Positions 11,606-22,290 of a DNA stretch of 64,000 nucleotides are shown piece by piece; the stretch's first letter is position 1; the number at the start of each line of letters is the position of its first letter. Under the pieces are notes generated by a model. That model saw nothing but the letters and a program-made list of their open reading frames with translations, searched no databases and was not told the DNA's origin. The stretch is from Oryzias latipes (Eukaryota; Chordata; Actinopteri; Beloniformes; Adrianichthyidae), in assembly GCF_002234675.1 (NCBI RefSeq), contig NC_019877.2:3193041-3257040 (forward strand). Direction: 5' to 3'. Position numbers and translations under genes: made by a program.

Positions 11606-11621
11606 AGTTCTCGCGAGAACT
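11606..11621. promoter_or_regulatory. CGCG-element palindrome in msrb1 promoter
   Basis: A perfect 16-bp palindrome, agttctcgcgagaact, contains the TCTCGCGAGA motif (11609-11618). It lies 78 bp upstream of the MSRB1 start codon, in the 460-bp gap to NEURL2. In mammals this motif is a core-promoter element of housekeeping genes bound by BANP, and Kaiso has also been linked to it. Its role here is inferred from position. Confidence 0.6.
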
Positions 11622-11986
11622 AGCTTTTTCTTTTTTTTAAAGAAAGCTCCACCTGATGTTACTAAAACTGCCGCTAGATGTCACTGTTTGACAGAAACCC
11701 TTGCTGAGTTGATGTTATAAATGAATAAATAAATAAATAAATAAATAAATACATAAATAAATAAAGATTTTATTATGTTTTGTTAGTGCTGCATTCAAAC
11801 GAAGCGAGTAAATTCTTTCCAAATCCTTTAAAAACTTGAAATAAATCGTAACTTCTAGACACTATCACACAGTGAATATGTCCAGATGATGCGATGTATC
11901 TTTTGGCAGTTATTAAATGAAACACTTTGTAGAATTTACGAGGAACATTTGGAGACATTTACAGTTATTTTTTAATTTATTTATGC

Positions 11987-11992
11987 TTTATT
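11987..11992 (-). promoter_or_regulatory. poly(A) signal overlapping the neurl2 stop codon
   Basis: The last codons read TAT GAA TAA followed by AGC, so the TAA stop lies inside an AATAAA hexamer. Another AATAAA lies about 10 bases further on. If the first one is used the 3' untranslated region would be only tens of bases long. Confidence 0.45.
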
Positions 11993-13556
11993 CATATTTG
12001 CAGAGATGCTTTAGTGTCTCAGGTAGCTCCAGCCAGTCAATTGCCATCCTGTGGACAATGTTGTTCTGGATGGCCTTCCTGCAGAGTGTTTGCAGTGATG
12101 AGACTGGGAAGAAAGAAAAAAAAAAGAGAATAACAAAAATATGTATATGCATATGTTGTGGTCAATTCAGTAATAACATTAAGGATACCTGCATTTAAAA
12201 AATGTCAAAAGAGGAATTCTTAGAATTACAAACTCCTTCATGATATCACATGACATTACAACATGTAATTTGCAGTGTGACACAATACAAAGGTAGTTTT
12301 CATATTTAAAAAGAAATGTAATAATAAAATAGATATACTTAAAATAATGTAGAATACAGTTATCTAAGAAGTGTGGTAGGACCTGTAATTTACAGTAACA
12401 AAGGAAGCAATTAAAGGAACAAAAAGAGGAAATACCCTACTGGAACTATCACAGACACAAGACAACAAATACATTAAAATAAATAAAATAAAATAAAGTT
12501 ATTTAGAAACACAAGACAAGTCTGGTACAATTTGATAAAAGTAAAGGAACAAAAAAAGGACAGAATGCCAAAATGCAACAACCACTACAAACATCAAACA
12601 AATCAATATTACCACAAAAAAGATGAAAAGATGCAGGAAAATCCCACAACCCGGAAAACCCTTTTACTTCTAGACTGTGAACACTGCCGTTCAGCTGGAA
12701 GCTGTATGACATCACACAGTCCAAAAAACGAGACATGACACTCACAGCCGTACTCCACTTGAACGATGCGGACACTTTTTGTGGCGGCAAAGACGTCCAC
12801 CACGGCGTGCAGCGGGTTGGTTGCTGGTATCCCCTTTGCGGAGGCTCCCATGTCCTCTCCGTTGATTATGATGTGCATGTCAGCCAGACCTCGGGCCTTT
12901 GGGACATACAGGACTCCTATTCTGCTGCGTCTGGCCGTCGGGGGCAGAGCGTTGGTCTTATAAAGATCATCCAGGATGTGGCTGAAGCGTCCAGGCCGAC
13001 TGCGACCAACCAGCTTGTCCTTGGGGATGCAAACGTTCTCGATGTAAAGGTGAGTATCTGTGAAAAAACTTTTCGTCTTCAAGTTGTGGCCGTCTCCATT
13101 TCTCTGATCTTCGTCTTCTGCCTCCCCCCGCCCCAGCCTGTGACCTCCTGCAAGGCCTCCATCTAGGTTTTCTGGGACGTCAGCCTCCTCTATGACTTTG
13201 TTGTGGTTACGAGTGATTGCAAACACCCAGCTGTCCCCCTGGTCTGTCAGATCTGGGATGGAGTACTCGGGCACCACCTCGAAGCTTTTAGGGTCCCTGG
13301 CCGTCAGACCGATCCGAAGGTGGCCGCACCAGCCAAGCTCCTTCTCTTCAATCTCTATGAGAAAGATTTCCCCGGGCTTTAGGGGCGCTTTGCTGAAACA
13401 AACCCCGTTGGCGAAGCTTTCCACCCGCGTAGCCTGAGTTCCTGTGTGGTCCAGTCTGACGTTTGTCCCATGGATGGGGTGAAACTGCATGAACTGGTCA
13501 AATTGGGGCTCCATTGGGGCGTTCGGTTCGCAGCAACTCACCCTAATGTCAGACAC
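11988..13556 (-). CDS. neurl2: neuralized-like protein 2 (Ozz-type E3 substrate receptor)
   Basis: Substrate-binding part of a cullin-5 type ubiquitin ligase; the mammalian protein (Ozz) acts in muscle, with membrane-bound beta-catenin among its targets. Exon 1 is 13556-12746 and exon 2 is 12103-11988, joined in phase (GGC T / TC TCA), giving 308 residues. The NHR domain fills most of exon 1: HGTNVRLDHTGTQATRVESF near residue 30, EIEEKELGWCGHLRIGLTA near 70, then DRLVGRSRPG-like, PPTARRSRIGVLY and DMHIIINGEDMGASAKG blocks. Exon 2 encodes the SOCS box (SLQTLCRKAIQ ... CKYE). An internal ATG at 13514 gives a form 14 residues shorter and closer to the mammalian start, so the start is uncertain. 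The frame continues past the donor to 12609, but that tail is intron. An acidic insert after EEADVPENLD may be fish-specific. Confidence 0.93.
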
Positions 13557-14247
13557 AAACGACCTTCAACGTAAAATCCAAAGAGGAACTGACATGAACT
13601 GCAGGAAAAGTTCAGTGAAAAAGACGTGAAGACATTCAGGCGTTCTGCAGGACAGCACAGGGACCCGCTGTGCCTGTGTCCCGGCCACGCAGGAAGCTTC
13701 TGCTAGACTGCTATTTTTAACAACTGTGTGTCAACAGATGGCGAGATATGTGTAGGAGCGTGTGCTGCAGTGTAATGGGGGGTTACCAGCACCCCTCCAT
13801 GGTGTCTCGTGGGAACACACAAGCCCGTTGGCTCCCGTTGCTCATTTATTTCCAAAAACCCGTGCACTGAAGTAATAGCAATTATCATAAGACCATATGC
13901 CACGGAAATATGTTCGACTGCAGACGTTTCTAAAAATAGTCCTCGCCGAACCTGCCTGGATTTCATTCTTATGTAAAGCAGCAATTAGAGTTAAACTTCC
14001 AAGACAGAGAGGTCAGAGGAGGCTTATTGGGAAAGAAGAGGAACACACGACTGCTCTTCAACAATGAGCTTCTTCTTATTCCCATCCTTTAGAGAGGGGT
14101 CCGCTTATGCTGACATTTATTTAACTGCTGTGAAACACCAGAAAAAATCATCACAGATTCTTTTTTTTATTAGATCACAAAAAGGTAGAAACTGGTTTCT
14201 AGTTTGCGTGCATTTTTGTTGCTGTTTTTTGCCTCAGAGAAGGTGCT
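13557..14247. other. neurl2 upstream region
   Basis: Contains the presumed NEURL2 promoter and 5' untranslated region. I see no clear TATA box or CpG island. The short minus-strand frame at 13984-13703 resembles no known protein. Confidence 0.4.
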
Positions 14248-15145
14248 TTGAATGAAAACCATCTCAGCCGCCTGGTGTTGGAGAACACCCCCTCTGCTGC
14301 TGTTGGCCTCTGGTACCTTGTGTGGCGGCACCCCGCAAACTTGGTGGAGGAGGCTAGCTGCAGCCGTGGCTGTTGTGGAGGCAAAAACTCAGTCCTGGGA
14401 GGAGTTCGGGGAGGCCATGGAGAAGGACTATTGGTTGGCCTTGGTGGTGGTTCCCCTTTTCAAGAAGGGGGGCCAGAGGATGTGTTCCAACTACAGAGGA
14501 ATCACACTCCTCAGGCTCCCAGAGAAAGTCTATGCCAGGGAACTGGAGAGCAGAGTCTGTCCGATAGTTCCAGGAACAACAGTGCGGTTTCCGTCCTGGT
14601 CGTGGAACAGTGGACCAACTCTACACCCTCTTGAGAGTGCTGGAGCATTCATGGGAGTTTGCTCGTCCTGTGTTTTGGGGACTTGGAGAAGGCATTCGAC
14701 CACGTCCCCTGTGGTATCCTATGGAGGGTGCTCTGGTAGTATGGGGTCCGAGGAGCCTCACTGAGGGCTGTCCAGTCTCTGTATGACCGTGCTTAGAGCA
14801 GACCATAAGCCGGACCCTCGACTACAGCAAGGCTGCCCTTTATCACCAGCTCTGTTGATAGTCTTTATGGACAGAATTTCTAGGTGCAGCCAGGGGCAGG
14901 ATGGGTTCTGGTTTGGGGAGCACAGGATCTCCTCTCTGGTCTTTGCAGATGATGTTGTCCTGTTGGGTTCATCAGGCCAGGACCTCCAGCTTGCATCGGG
15001 GCGGCTCGCATCCGAGAGTGAAGCGGCTGGGATGCGGGTCAGCACCGCTAAGTCCGAGGCCATGGTTCTCGACAGGAGAAAGGTAGTTTGCCCTCTCAGG
15101 GTGGGTGGAGTGCTCCTGCCCCAGGTGGAGGAGTTTAAATATCTT
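14248..15145 (+). mobile_element. degraded LINE fragment (Rex/CR1/L2-like)
   Basis: Two plus-strand frames (14252-14764 and 14783-15166) carry successive parts of a non-LTR reverse transcriptase: a WEEFGEAMEKDYW block, VVVPLFKKGG, SNYRGITLL, then GCPLSPALLIVFMDRIS, the catalytic FADDVVLLGSS, AAGMRVSTAKSEAMV and LPQVEEFKYL. Frameshifts between the two frames and loss of both ends make it non-functional. Homology stops abruptly after EFKYL near 15140. The same LINE family is present in the opposite orientation at 48255-48960, which covers the region from EFKYL onwards. Confidence 0.8.
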
Positions 15146-15189
15146 CCTATCTTCTATCCGCCCTGACACCTTTAACTAATAACTATCTG

Positions 15190-15540
15190 TTTACATTAGT
15201 AGTGCGAGCAATATTGAAGCTAGTTTAGATCCAGATTCCAGCTCAGACGAGGAAAACAAAGACGTTCATGGATTTGTTTGCTCACAAGTGGATGCATTGG
15301 AATGGAGCAGAGTAGGGAGCTTGTGGCCCGCCCAGCGTATTTTCTATGTCACAAACAAACTTTTTAAAGATATTTTGTTGTCTCCTGCTGATTCATAACA
15401 ATTTGACTAAATAAATACTCAGAAATTAAATTTTAAGAATCATTTTCTTTATACATGTCCTCCATCATCAGAAAAATCACACAAGCATTTGTTAAAAACA
15501 CCAAAAATGAAATTTTCATTGGAGTGGGTCTTTAGGGAAC
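15190..15540 (+). repeat. dispersed repeat family 2, copy at 15.2 kb
   Basis: A 50-bp core around 15223-15272 (starting gatccagattccagctcaga) occurs almost unchanged in reverse near 33045-33095, with further matching blocks (gtggatgcat, gagcttgtgg). The copy ends with 'ggagtgggtcttta'. The other copy has 'ggagtgggactttaa' at its outer end, so the pair looks like terminal inverted repeats next to TTAA. A DNA transposon remnant, possibly piggyBac-type, is likely but not proven. Confidence 0.55.
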
Positions 15541-18390
15541 AACAAATCCACAAATGGCTGAACTTATCCTGTGCAGCTCGTTTTCAAATCAAAGCGAGGG
15601 AGCTTTTTTCAAACGGGACTCGAGCTAAAAATAGACGGTTGTGAATCAAAGTGGAGCTCTGTCTGTTCTCCTGAATCGTCTTTACCTGTGAGTCTTTGCA
15701 GGAACAAACCAGCAGGGTTTCAGAGCAGGAAGGGATGACAATACGGTGCCGTTTTTTTTAATGTGAATCATCATCGCTATCAGAGAAAAAGTCGAAGGTT
15801 TGGCTGTGTGCGTTAAAAAAACAATAACTACAACGGAGTTGTTTCGGGATTATTCCTGCCCGACATCAAACTTGTGATTCCTGACTCCTGCGTTTTATTT
15901 CAAAGATGGCATGGAACTGAAATTAGGGATTTTAATGCTGTATAGTCAAAGAACCTTTCATATTAAGGGATTCTCTGCCATCCCAGACCCAGAATTCTGT
16001 CTCAGTTAAAAGCGTTAACTCCCTTTTTTGGATGAGTGGAGGAAGAGAACAATAGAGTTTGACCCCATTCCTTAAATCTGTGGATTTTACAGATTTTTAA
16101 AGACATTTCTTTTTGCTCTAAGTGCCTAACTAGGATTGCATGACCGAGAAGTCGAAGGGTCTGGTGATGGAGGGGATGACAAATAAGAACAGACGTGCGA
16201 GTCTGTGGTGATGTCTGCAGACTGCAGGTGGAGGAAAAGCGTGACAGGCGGAGGTTTAGTGAGATGAGGTGAGGATTCTGAGCTTCACGCTGGAAGAGCA
16301 GGAAAGATAAAATTAAAAAATCTGAGGGGAAAAGGATATTGGATCTTCTGAAGATAAAACCAAGGAACCAAAACCGAAACAGGAAGAACAAAGTAGAAAG
16401 TTCGGATGAAGACAGACGCAGTGATAGTGTCAGAGAAAAGATGAAAAGAAAATGAGATGATTAGCTGTGGTGTTAAACAACAACAACAAGTCAACAAAGA
16501 CTTCTTGAAAATAAATTCATATTTTCTGAAGAAACTTGTGTTGTTTCCAGTCTTTGTCCCAAAAAGCATCAGTGGGTCAGAAGATTAGTAAAACTTGGTC
16601 CAGGTTCTCTACACTGTAAACTACTTGATATTTGTAAAGATTTCAAACCTTGTTTTCTAGAAATTCAAGATGTTTAACCAGGTTTGAAGTTGCTTGAACT
16701 TCTCTTTGCTCTACACCTTTGCAAGCTTTTCTCAAAACCCGAAAAGTCAATATATTTATATAAATATATATATTTTTGACTCATAAAGAGCTTTAGTATC
16801 TACAAATACAGAAATCATTATCAAATTGAGTCCAGATTCTTTTTCTCCAAACTTTTAAACATCGAAAAACTTGAATTAAGACTCAGAAAATCTCGAATTG
16901 GTGAAAACAAATTGGTTGAATTTTAATTATTTAATTTAAAGTTGTATAACATTTCCTTTAAAGTCATTCTGTCTAACAGCTTTTTTAGCTTATTTTTTCC
17001 ATTTCAATACCTGTGTGGCAGATCTGGATCATTAGATTTTGATGTCTTATTATAACATTTCTTGTTGTACAAATGACTTGCTGCATGGACAAATACATTT
17101 TCTTTCTTGTGATTTTATTTTTAAGAAAATATTTTTAGGCTACAACTTTTTGCAGTGTATAAGACTGGAACTGAAATAGTACTGCAAACTCAGGCTGGAA
17201 AAAAATAAGTCAGTTTTTCTCTAAATAAGATACATGAAATCATCTTTTCTTAAACATTTTATTATTGAAAAGATTTCTTGATACGCTTATTTTTCTTACA
17301 ACACAGAAAGTAGGACAAATATTCTTGAAAAATATGGTCTTTTTACTATCTGTTTGCAGTGTTTGAATGGGATGCTGAGTTCATTTCTTCCACATCCATT
17401 AGTTTTATCCAGCTGGTTGGAGCTCAAACCACTCTCCCCAGTTTGTCATTTGTAGGTCTTCCAGTTATGTAGGTCAGAAACAGTGAAGGGAAACAGTGGA
17501 GACAGCTTATTCACTCATTCAGTCTTGATTTATTGGTGCATTTCAGGCATTAATTGTAGAGCAATACAATACAGAATTAAAAAACACAGATATATGAAAC
17601 CCTGTTCAGATGTAATGTCATATATTGAGTAGAAAATAAAGAAAAAGTAACAAAATATATTAGAAAATGATGTTTTTTTTTTGCTGTGATGCACACACAT
17701 AGCATACAGATTCATTTAATACATTAGCAATTAAAGTCATGTAAAGTTTAATTTGTTGCTTGAAAAGGGGAGGAAGCCAATCTATATCATCCCACCGGTG
17801 CACAAACACAAAACACGACACAAAAGTATATAGTTTCTAGTTTAAATGTCTTTTTTGATGATAAAAGACTAAACTAACTCATTGGTTACTTTCCAGTGAG
17901 ATGTATTAACCTATTTTAGGAGAATACATATCTTGTTGAGTCATTTAACATCTTATTTTAAGAAATATTTCTAATGAAACAAGTTTTTATAACTTATAAA
18001 TGACATGCAATTGGGTCAACTTAAATTAAAAAGTGTAATTCTAGTCTTATTTTAATTTATAAGGAAAGTCTGGGTGTTGCCGCGCTTAAAAAAAGGACAT
18101 ATTGGGGAAAAAGTATAAGCATATTTGTTTACGTACTTTGAAGATAAAAGCAATACACATTTGTTTTAAGAAATCTTTCCAAAATTCTAACAGCAGATTT
18201 TTTATTTATAACAAGGGAAAACATTTTAAATTTTGAATGTTTATCTTGTTAGAGAAGGATATTGAGAAAAAAAAATACCTTATTATATCTTCACGTGTTG
18301 CCATAATCCCGTGAAAGTAACACAAATTATGAAATTATGTTTAATCTGCTTCAAAAAGGCGATGTTTAATTAAAGTCTAGCAGACCCAGC
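15541..18390. other. gene-free stretch between LINE remnant and tex2 promoter
   Basis: No coding exon is recognised. AT-rich throughout, with short AAATATAT runs near 16750. From about 16610 to 17370 it holds a copy of dispersed family 3, listed separately. The minus-strand frames at 16391-16002 and 17715-17530 are low-complexity and unconvincing. Confidence 0.45.
16610..17370 (+). repeat. dispersed repeat family 3, copy at 16.6 kb
   Basis: The block at about 17031-17095, with 'gatgtcttattataacattt' and 'aaatgacttgctgcatgga', is the reverse complement of 21857-21905. Further loosely matching A/T blocks surround both. A third copy lies at 51400-51745. There is no coding frame; the class is unknown. 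Confidence 0.5.
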
Positions 18391-18394
18391 AGCA

Positions 18395-18720
18395 GGAGTT
18401 ATCCCAGCCCGGCGCGTGCGCTGTCGAGCGCGTTTTCGCGTGGGTGCGCGCGCCTTGCTAGGACGGCGCGACTCTCTAATCATCTGGGATGGATTAAAAT
18501 GTGCGCGCGCGTGTGCGCTGTAATCCGCACGGTGGTCTGTGATTTGCGGCGGCAGCGCGTGACACATCTGGACGCGCGCAGTCGCTTCGGGAGAGGCGTG
18601 CCTCGGTGCGCGCGGATGCGTCACACAGGGGAAGAAGGGACGCAGGAAAGGAAAGTTTGGCGCACAAATGGAGCCGCGGAAAGCGCCGACCAGCGCGTTT
18701 AGACTCATGTAATCTATCAG
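18395..18720 (+). promoter_or_regulatory. CpG-rich promoter and non-coding first exon, probably tex2
   Basis: From about 18395 to 18900 the sequence is dense in CpG (many GCGCG runs) in an otherwise AT-rich region, the usual look of a vertebrate promoter. A strong splice donor follows at 18721 (CTATCAG/gtaagacc). The next compatible acceptor on the plus strand that leads to a gene is at 23991-23993 (ctttcag), 29 bases before the TEX2 start codon. I infer that this is TEX2 exon 1 and that intron 1 is 5.3 kb. The transcription start is not resolved. Confidence 0.55.
18668..18712 (+). other. candidate upstream ORF in the tex2 leader
   Basis: An ATG in fair context (ACAAATGG) opens a 14-codon frame, MEPRKAPTSAFRLM, that ends with TAA eight bases before the exon 1 donor. 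If the leader exon is correct this ORF precedes the TEX2 start codon and could reduce its translation. Transcription start and use are unproven. Confidence 0.35.
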
Positions 18721-18900
18721 GTAAGACCACCAGAGCACGCACTAGTTATAATCTGCAAAACACCGTCACGGATGCGCGTGTTGATTCCAAAGTGATGCTG
18801 CGAGCGCGTCTGGAGATTATATGTGCGCCTGTGCAAAGAGAGAGAAGCACTTCAAATGCGCATAAACTCAGCAGCGCTTCCCACTTCCACTCCTCCTGCT

Positions 18901-21760
18901 GCGGTGTCCTCATGTCACACTGGTCTTGCGATGCAAATTGTCCAGAAAGGGGATTGGAGTGAAAGCGCTGACCTCAATTTCAGTTGCATCTTTATCCACT
19001 GCCGGTTCTGTTGCACAGATTCCCGTCGTTCTGTCAATTATCTGGTCAGGGAACTCATGAAATTTGGAAGAAAAGTGACATTTGTAATGGTTTGTTGTAT
19101 CCTAAAGCCAAAGGGGAGTCCGGAGCTGCCTGTCAGAGTCAAAACATCAGAAATAAATCCAAAGAAAAACCCCAAACGTTAATTTTTTTTGTCAGATTCA
19201 TTTAAAAAAAACACGCAGGATTCGAATAAACCATGTTTCAGCCTTCTGTCTGTCATCTTCAAAGACTGTGAGTCAGAGGGATTGTGAAGTTAACAACTAC
19301 AATGAGCACCGGCTCATGGTCATAAACTAGATTGGAAACACACCCCACCAAATGTTGGTTTAGCTCATAATCCGCTGGTGTGATTTGTCAGATTTTGCAG
19401 TAAACCCAGCATTAATGTTAAGCTGAGATTGTTGCTGTTTGTGCCTGATCACAGGGTGCTGTTCAAACCCACACAAACCAGCGCTCACTGCTGCACAATC
19501 GGCCGTATGGGTGGGCTCCCCCCTCAAGAGACAGATTAACACAGATTATGATGTTACCTGTGCGCAGTTGACAGTCATTTCTATGCCCAGACAGGCTGCA
19601 GTATTAGCTTTATTAAAAATACAGAAATAGGAGATAATGAAGTTCAAACCTAAAATTTTGTTTACATCACAAGGATGTTTTTATCAAAAACTTACTCTGG
19701 ATGTCATGTATAAACACAAACAATAAAATTATGATTTGCAAATAATTGTGAAAAAAATTGTAAAATATATTTAATGACACAAATAATATAATTCATCCCA
19801 AAATAGTCCTTTCATAATTAAAAACAACTCCAGCCTTGATTTAAGGGAATGCATAATGTCATCCAGTTTTATTTCCATTGATTGTGTTTTAATTGAATAG
19901 TAATAATATAATGTCTGCATAAATTTGTCTGTTCAATGATAAATTTTCTTAAAACTTCTATCAGATACAGGATTTTAACTCTTAAGCTGAAGCTAATTTA
20001 TAAAGGAAATTAATTGCAATCAGGTGCAGTTTATCATGCCATGTCTCAAACTACTTTATTGTTGTGAAAAAATGATATTAAAAGGCTCAAAACGTTTTTT
20101 TCTGTCTCTATGAGGAGTGAATCGTTCACAAAATTCAGAATTTTACTAATGAATTAGAATTCCTCAAATAAATAGGAGCAAAGTATTTTTTGATTGACTT
20201 GTGTCAAACCATCAGAACTACAGCTGTCAGGCTTTGTTGTCCTTGTTGTCCATTTATGAAAAAGGAAATGTTTTATGGTTAAATACAACTGACTGTTTAT
20301 GACTGAGTGACTCCTCCTCCTTGGCGTTCCAAACAGGAAGTACCTACTGGCTCCAAGATGCCAAAATCCAATTGACTTCTATTGAGAAATAAGATGGTAT
20401 AACTCTGTCATTCTATTGGTCAGAATAACCATTCTTTATTTATTTATTTATTTAGTTATGTTCATTTTCTTGATTATTTTTTTCTGTAGCTTATTTTGTA
20501 AAATGACCAATCAGATGCCTCAATAAAAGTAGGTGGAGCCTGCTGACCCCCACATCCAAAGTTCAAAAGATTTTATTGATAGATTCCGTGTAAATCGCTT
20601 TCAATAGGGATGCCTTCCGTATCATGAAAAAAAGTGGCTGAATTAACTTCATTATGGTTGAAGCCGGAAATAAACCCTTTTCCATGGATGGTGTCACTTT
20701 CGCTCGGTCCAGCTCTCAGATACAGTCAGTACAAACAAATGGGTCACATGACCAAATCTTTCATCCATCGCCATTTAATCCTTTGATTGATGGTCTACAA
20801 CTGCAGTTTACAGTTTATGAAGCAAAATGTGTTAACAAATGGTCAGAAGAAAGAATCTCCACCCACAAAGGAGGTGTTTACACCACCAGGAAGTTGCCAA
20901 ATATGGGTATTTTATCAATAGGTCATCCAAAGACCTGGTGATTCCTGCACAAAGACAACTTTTATTATATTTATGTTCAAATACAAATGAGTTGGTAAAA
21001 AAATACTTGCACAAATATTCCAATTTTATCCCAGATACGCTTGGATTTCAATCACTAGGATCAAACCGTTTTAATGTTTTCACTATCGGACATATTGTTT
21101 TGTAATAATTTTACAAAAAAACAAGTTAAAAAAAAGATCCTGGAGCTTCATTCTACATTGATTCAGCTGAGCTGTCAGCACATTTTTGTGCCGTTCGAGC
21201 TCCACAGTCAGCTTGGGGGGAGGGAGGGGGGGGCATTAGCCTAATAGAAGTTTAGTCTGTCTAATATGCATTTGGCACCTTCAAGCTTTCACTCCCTCTT
21301 CCCATCCTGTCAAAGTCTGAGTCAGGCTGCCGTCTGTGCATTTGTCAGGTTTATCTGCCCCTCCACCCTTTTTTGGGTGAGATCAGATTAGTTGGAGTCT
21401 ACCATCTGCTGGTTGAAACTGTGCCACATAATACATTTACGTGAAAACGAGGGTTTGACGTGGGAATGAAGCAGAAATTAAAAAGACAGAGACGGTGATG
21501 CTAAAAAAAAAAGATTGACTTTTAAACGGCTGTTGATCCTTCTGATGCAGTAAAGCCTCACTGAAGCAGCGGCCGACAGCGTCTCACCGTTCATCTGAGA
21601 GTTACGTAAGTTATTCTGTGAAGCAGCAACCAGGGAAAACGCTGAAGTTTGGCTTTTTCACGGCCGACGGGAGAATCCTCTGAAGATCAGGCTGCGTTAA
21701 ACTGTTAACACATAACATTTGAATTCAAAATAATCTTTTTATTTCAATAAAACCCTCCAT
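18901..21760. other. tex2 intron 1, first part
   Basis: No coding exon is recognised. The CpG density fades by about 18960. The region around 20330-21060 looks repeat-like but I could not pair it inside the window. A G-rich run lies at about 21217-21232, followed by a balanced, low-repeat patch at 21235-21420 that may be a conserved non-coding element. Confidence 0.4.
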
Positions 21761-22290
21761 GGAGCACAATTCATTCTTTTTGACTTCATCAGTATTTAGC
21801 CTAAAAATAGGAAAAGAACACAAATCTTAGGAAGAAAATCTTTACTAGAAGGATCAGTCCATGCAGCAAGTCATTTTTACTGAAGACATCTTATAATAAG
21901 ATTTCAAAATCTACAAACAAAATTCCACACAAGCGTTTAAAAAGGTAACATAAGCTAAAAAATGTAGATGTTAGATAGAATTACTTCACATTTAATGTTA
22001 AACAGCCCCATAATGTGCTTTTTTTTGCTATTTTTAAGAAGATTGTTTGTATTTTTGAGTTTTTATGAGCATAATCATAGTTTATTTTGACTACCGTGAC
22101 AAAAAACGAATGTAATCGGTGAAAAAGACTCAAAACAAGTTGAAAAATGTTGAAAACAAGATGTTTTTCAAGTAAAAAATCTACTAGTAAAATATATCCT
22201 GATAATATTTCTTAATATAAGCTGTGATATGCCAAAATAAATCTTTAAATTAGCTAAAAACACTTAGATCTGAGTAAGCATGGCCCTGCA
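21760..22290 (-). repeat. dispersed repeat family 3, copy at 21.8 kb
   Basis: An inverted counterpart of 16610-17370 (shared 'gcagcaagtcattt' and 'cttataataagatttc...aaatc' blocks). It also resembles 51400-51745 in the same orientation: 'aaaaataggaaaagaacaca', 'aaataagctaaaa', 'acttcacattt', 'acagccc' and 'tttgagttt' occur in the same order. It lies in the proposed TEX2 intron 1. Confidence 0.55.

Noticed and set aside
12609-12745. Extension of the neurl2 exon 1 frame past the donor
   Set aside because: The reading after VEYG is unlike the family, while the SOCS box is found in a proper exon at 12103-11988.
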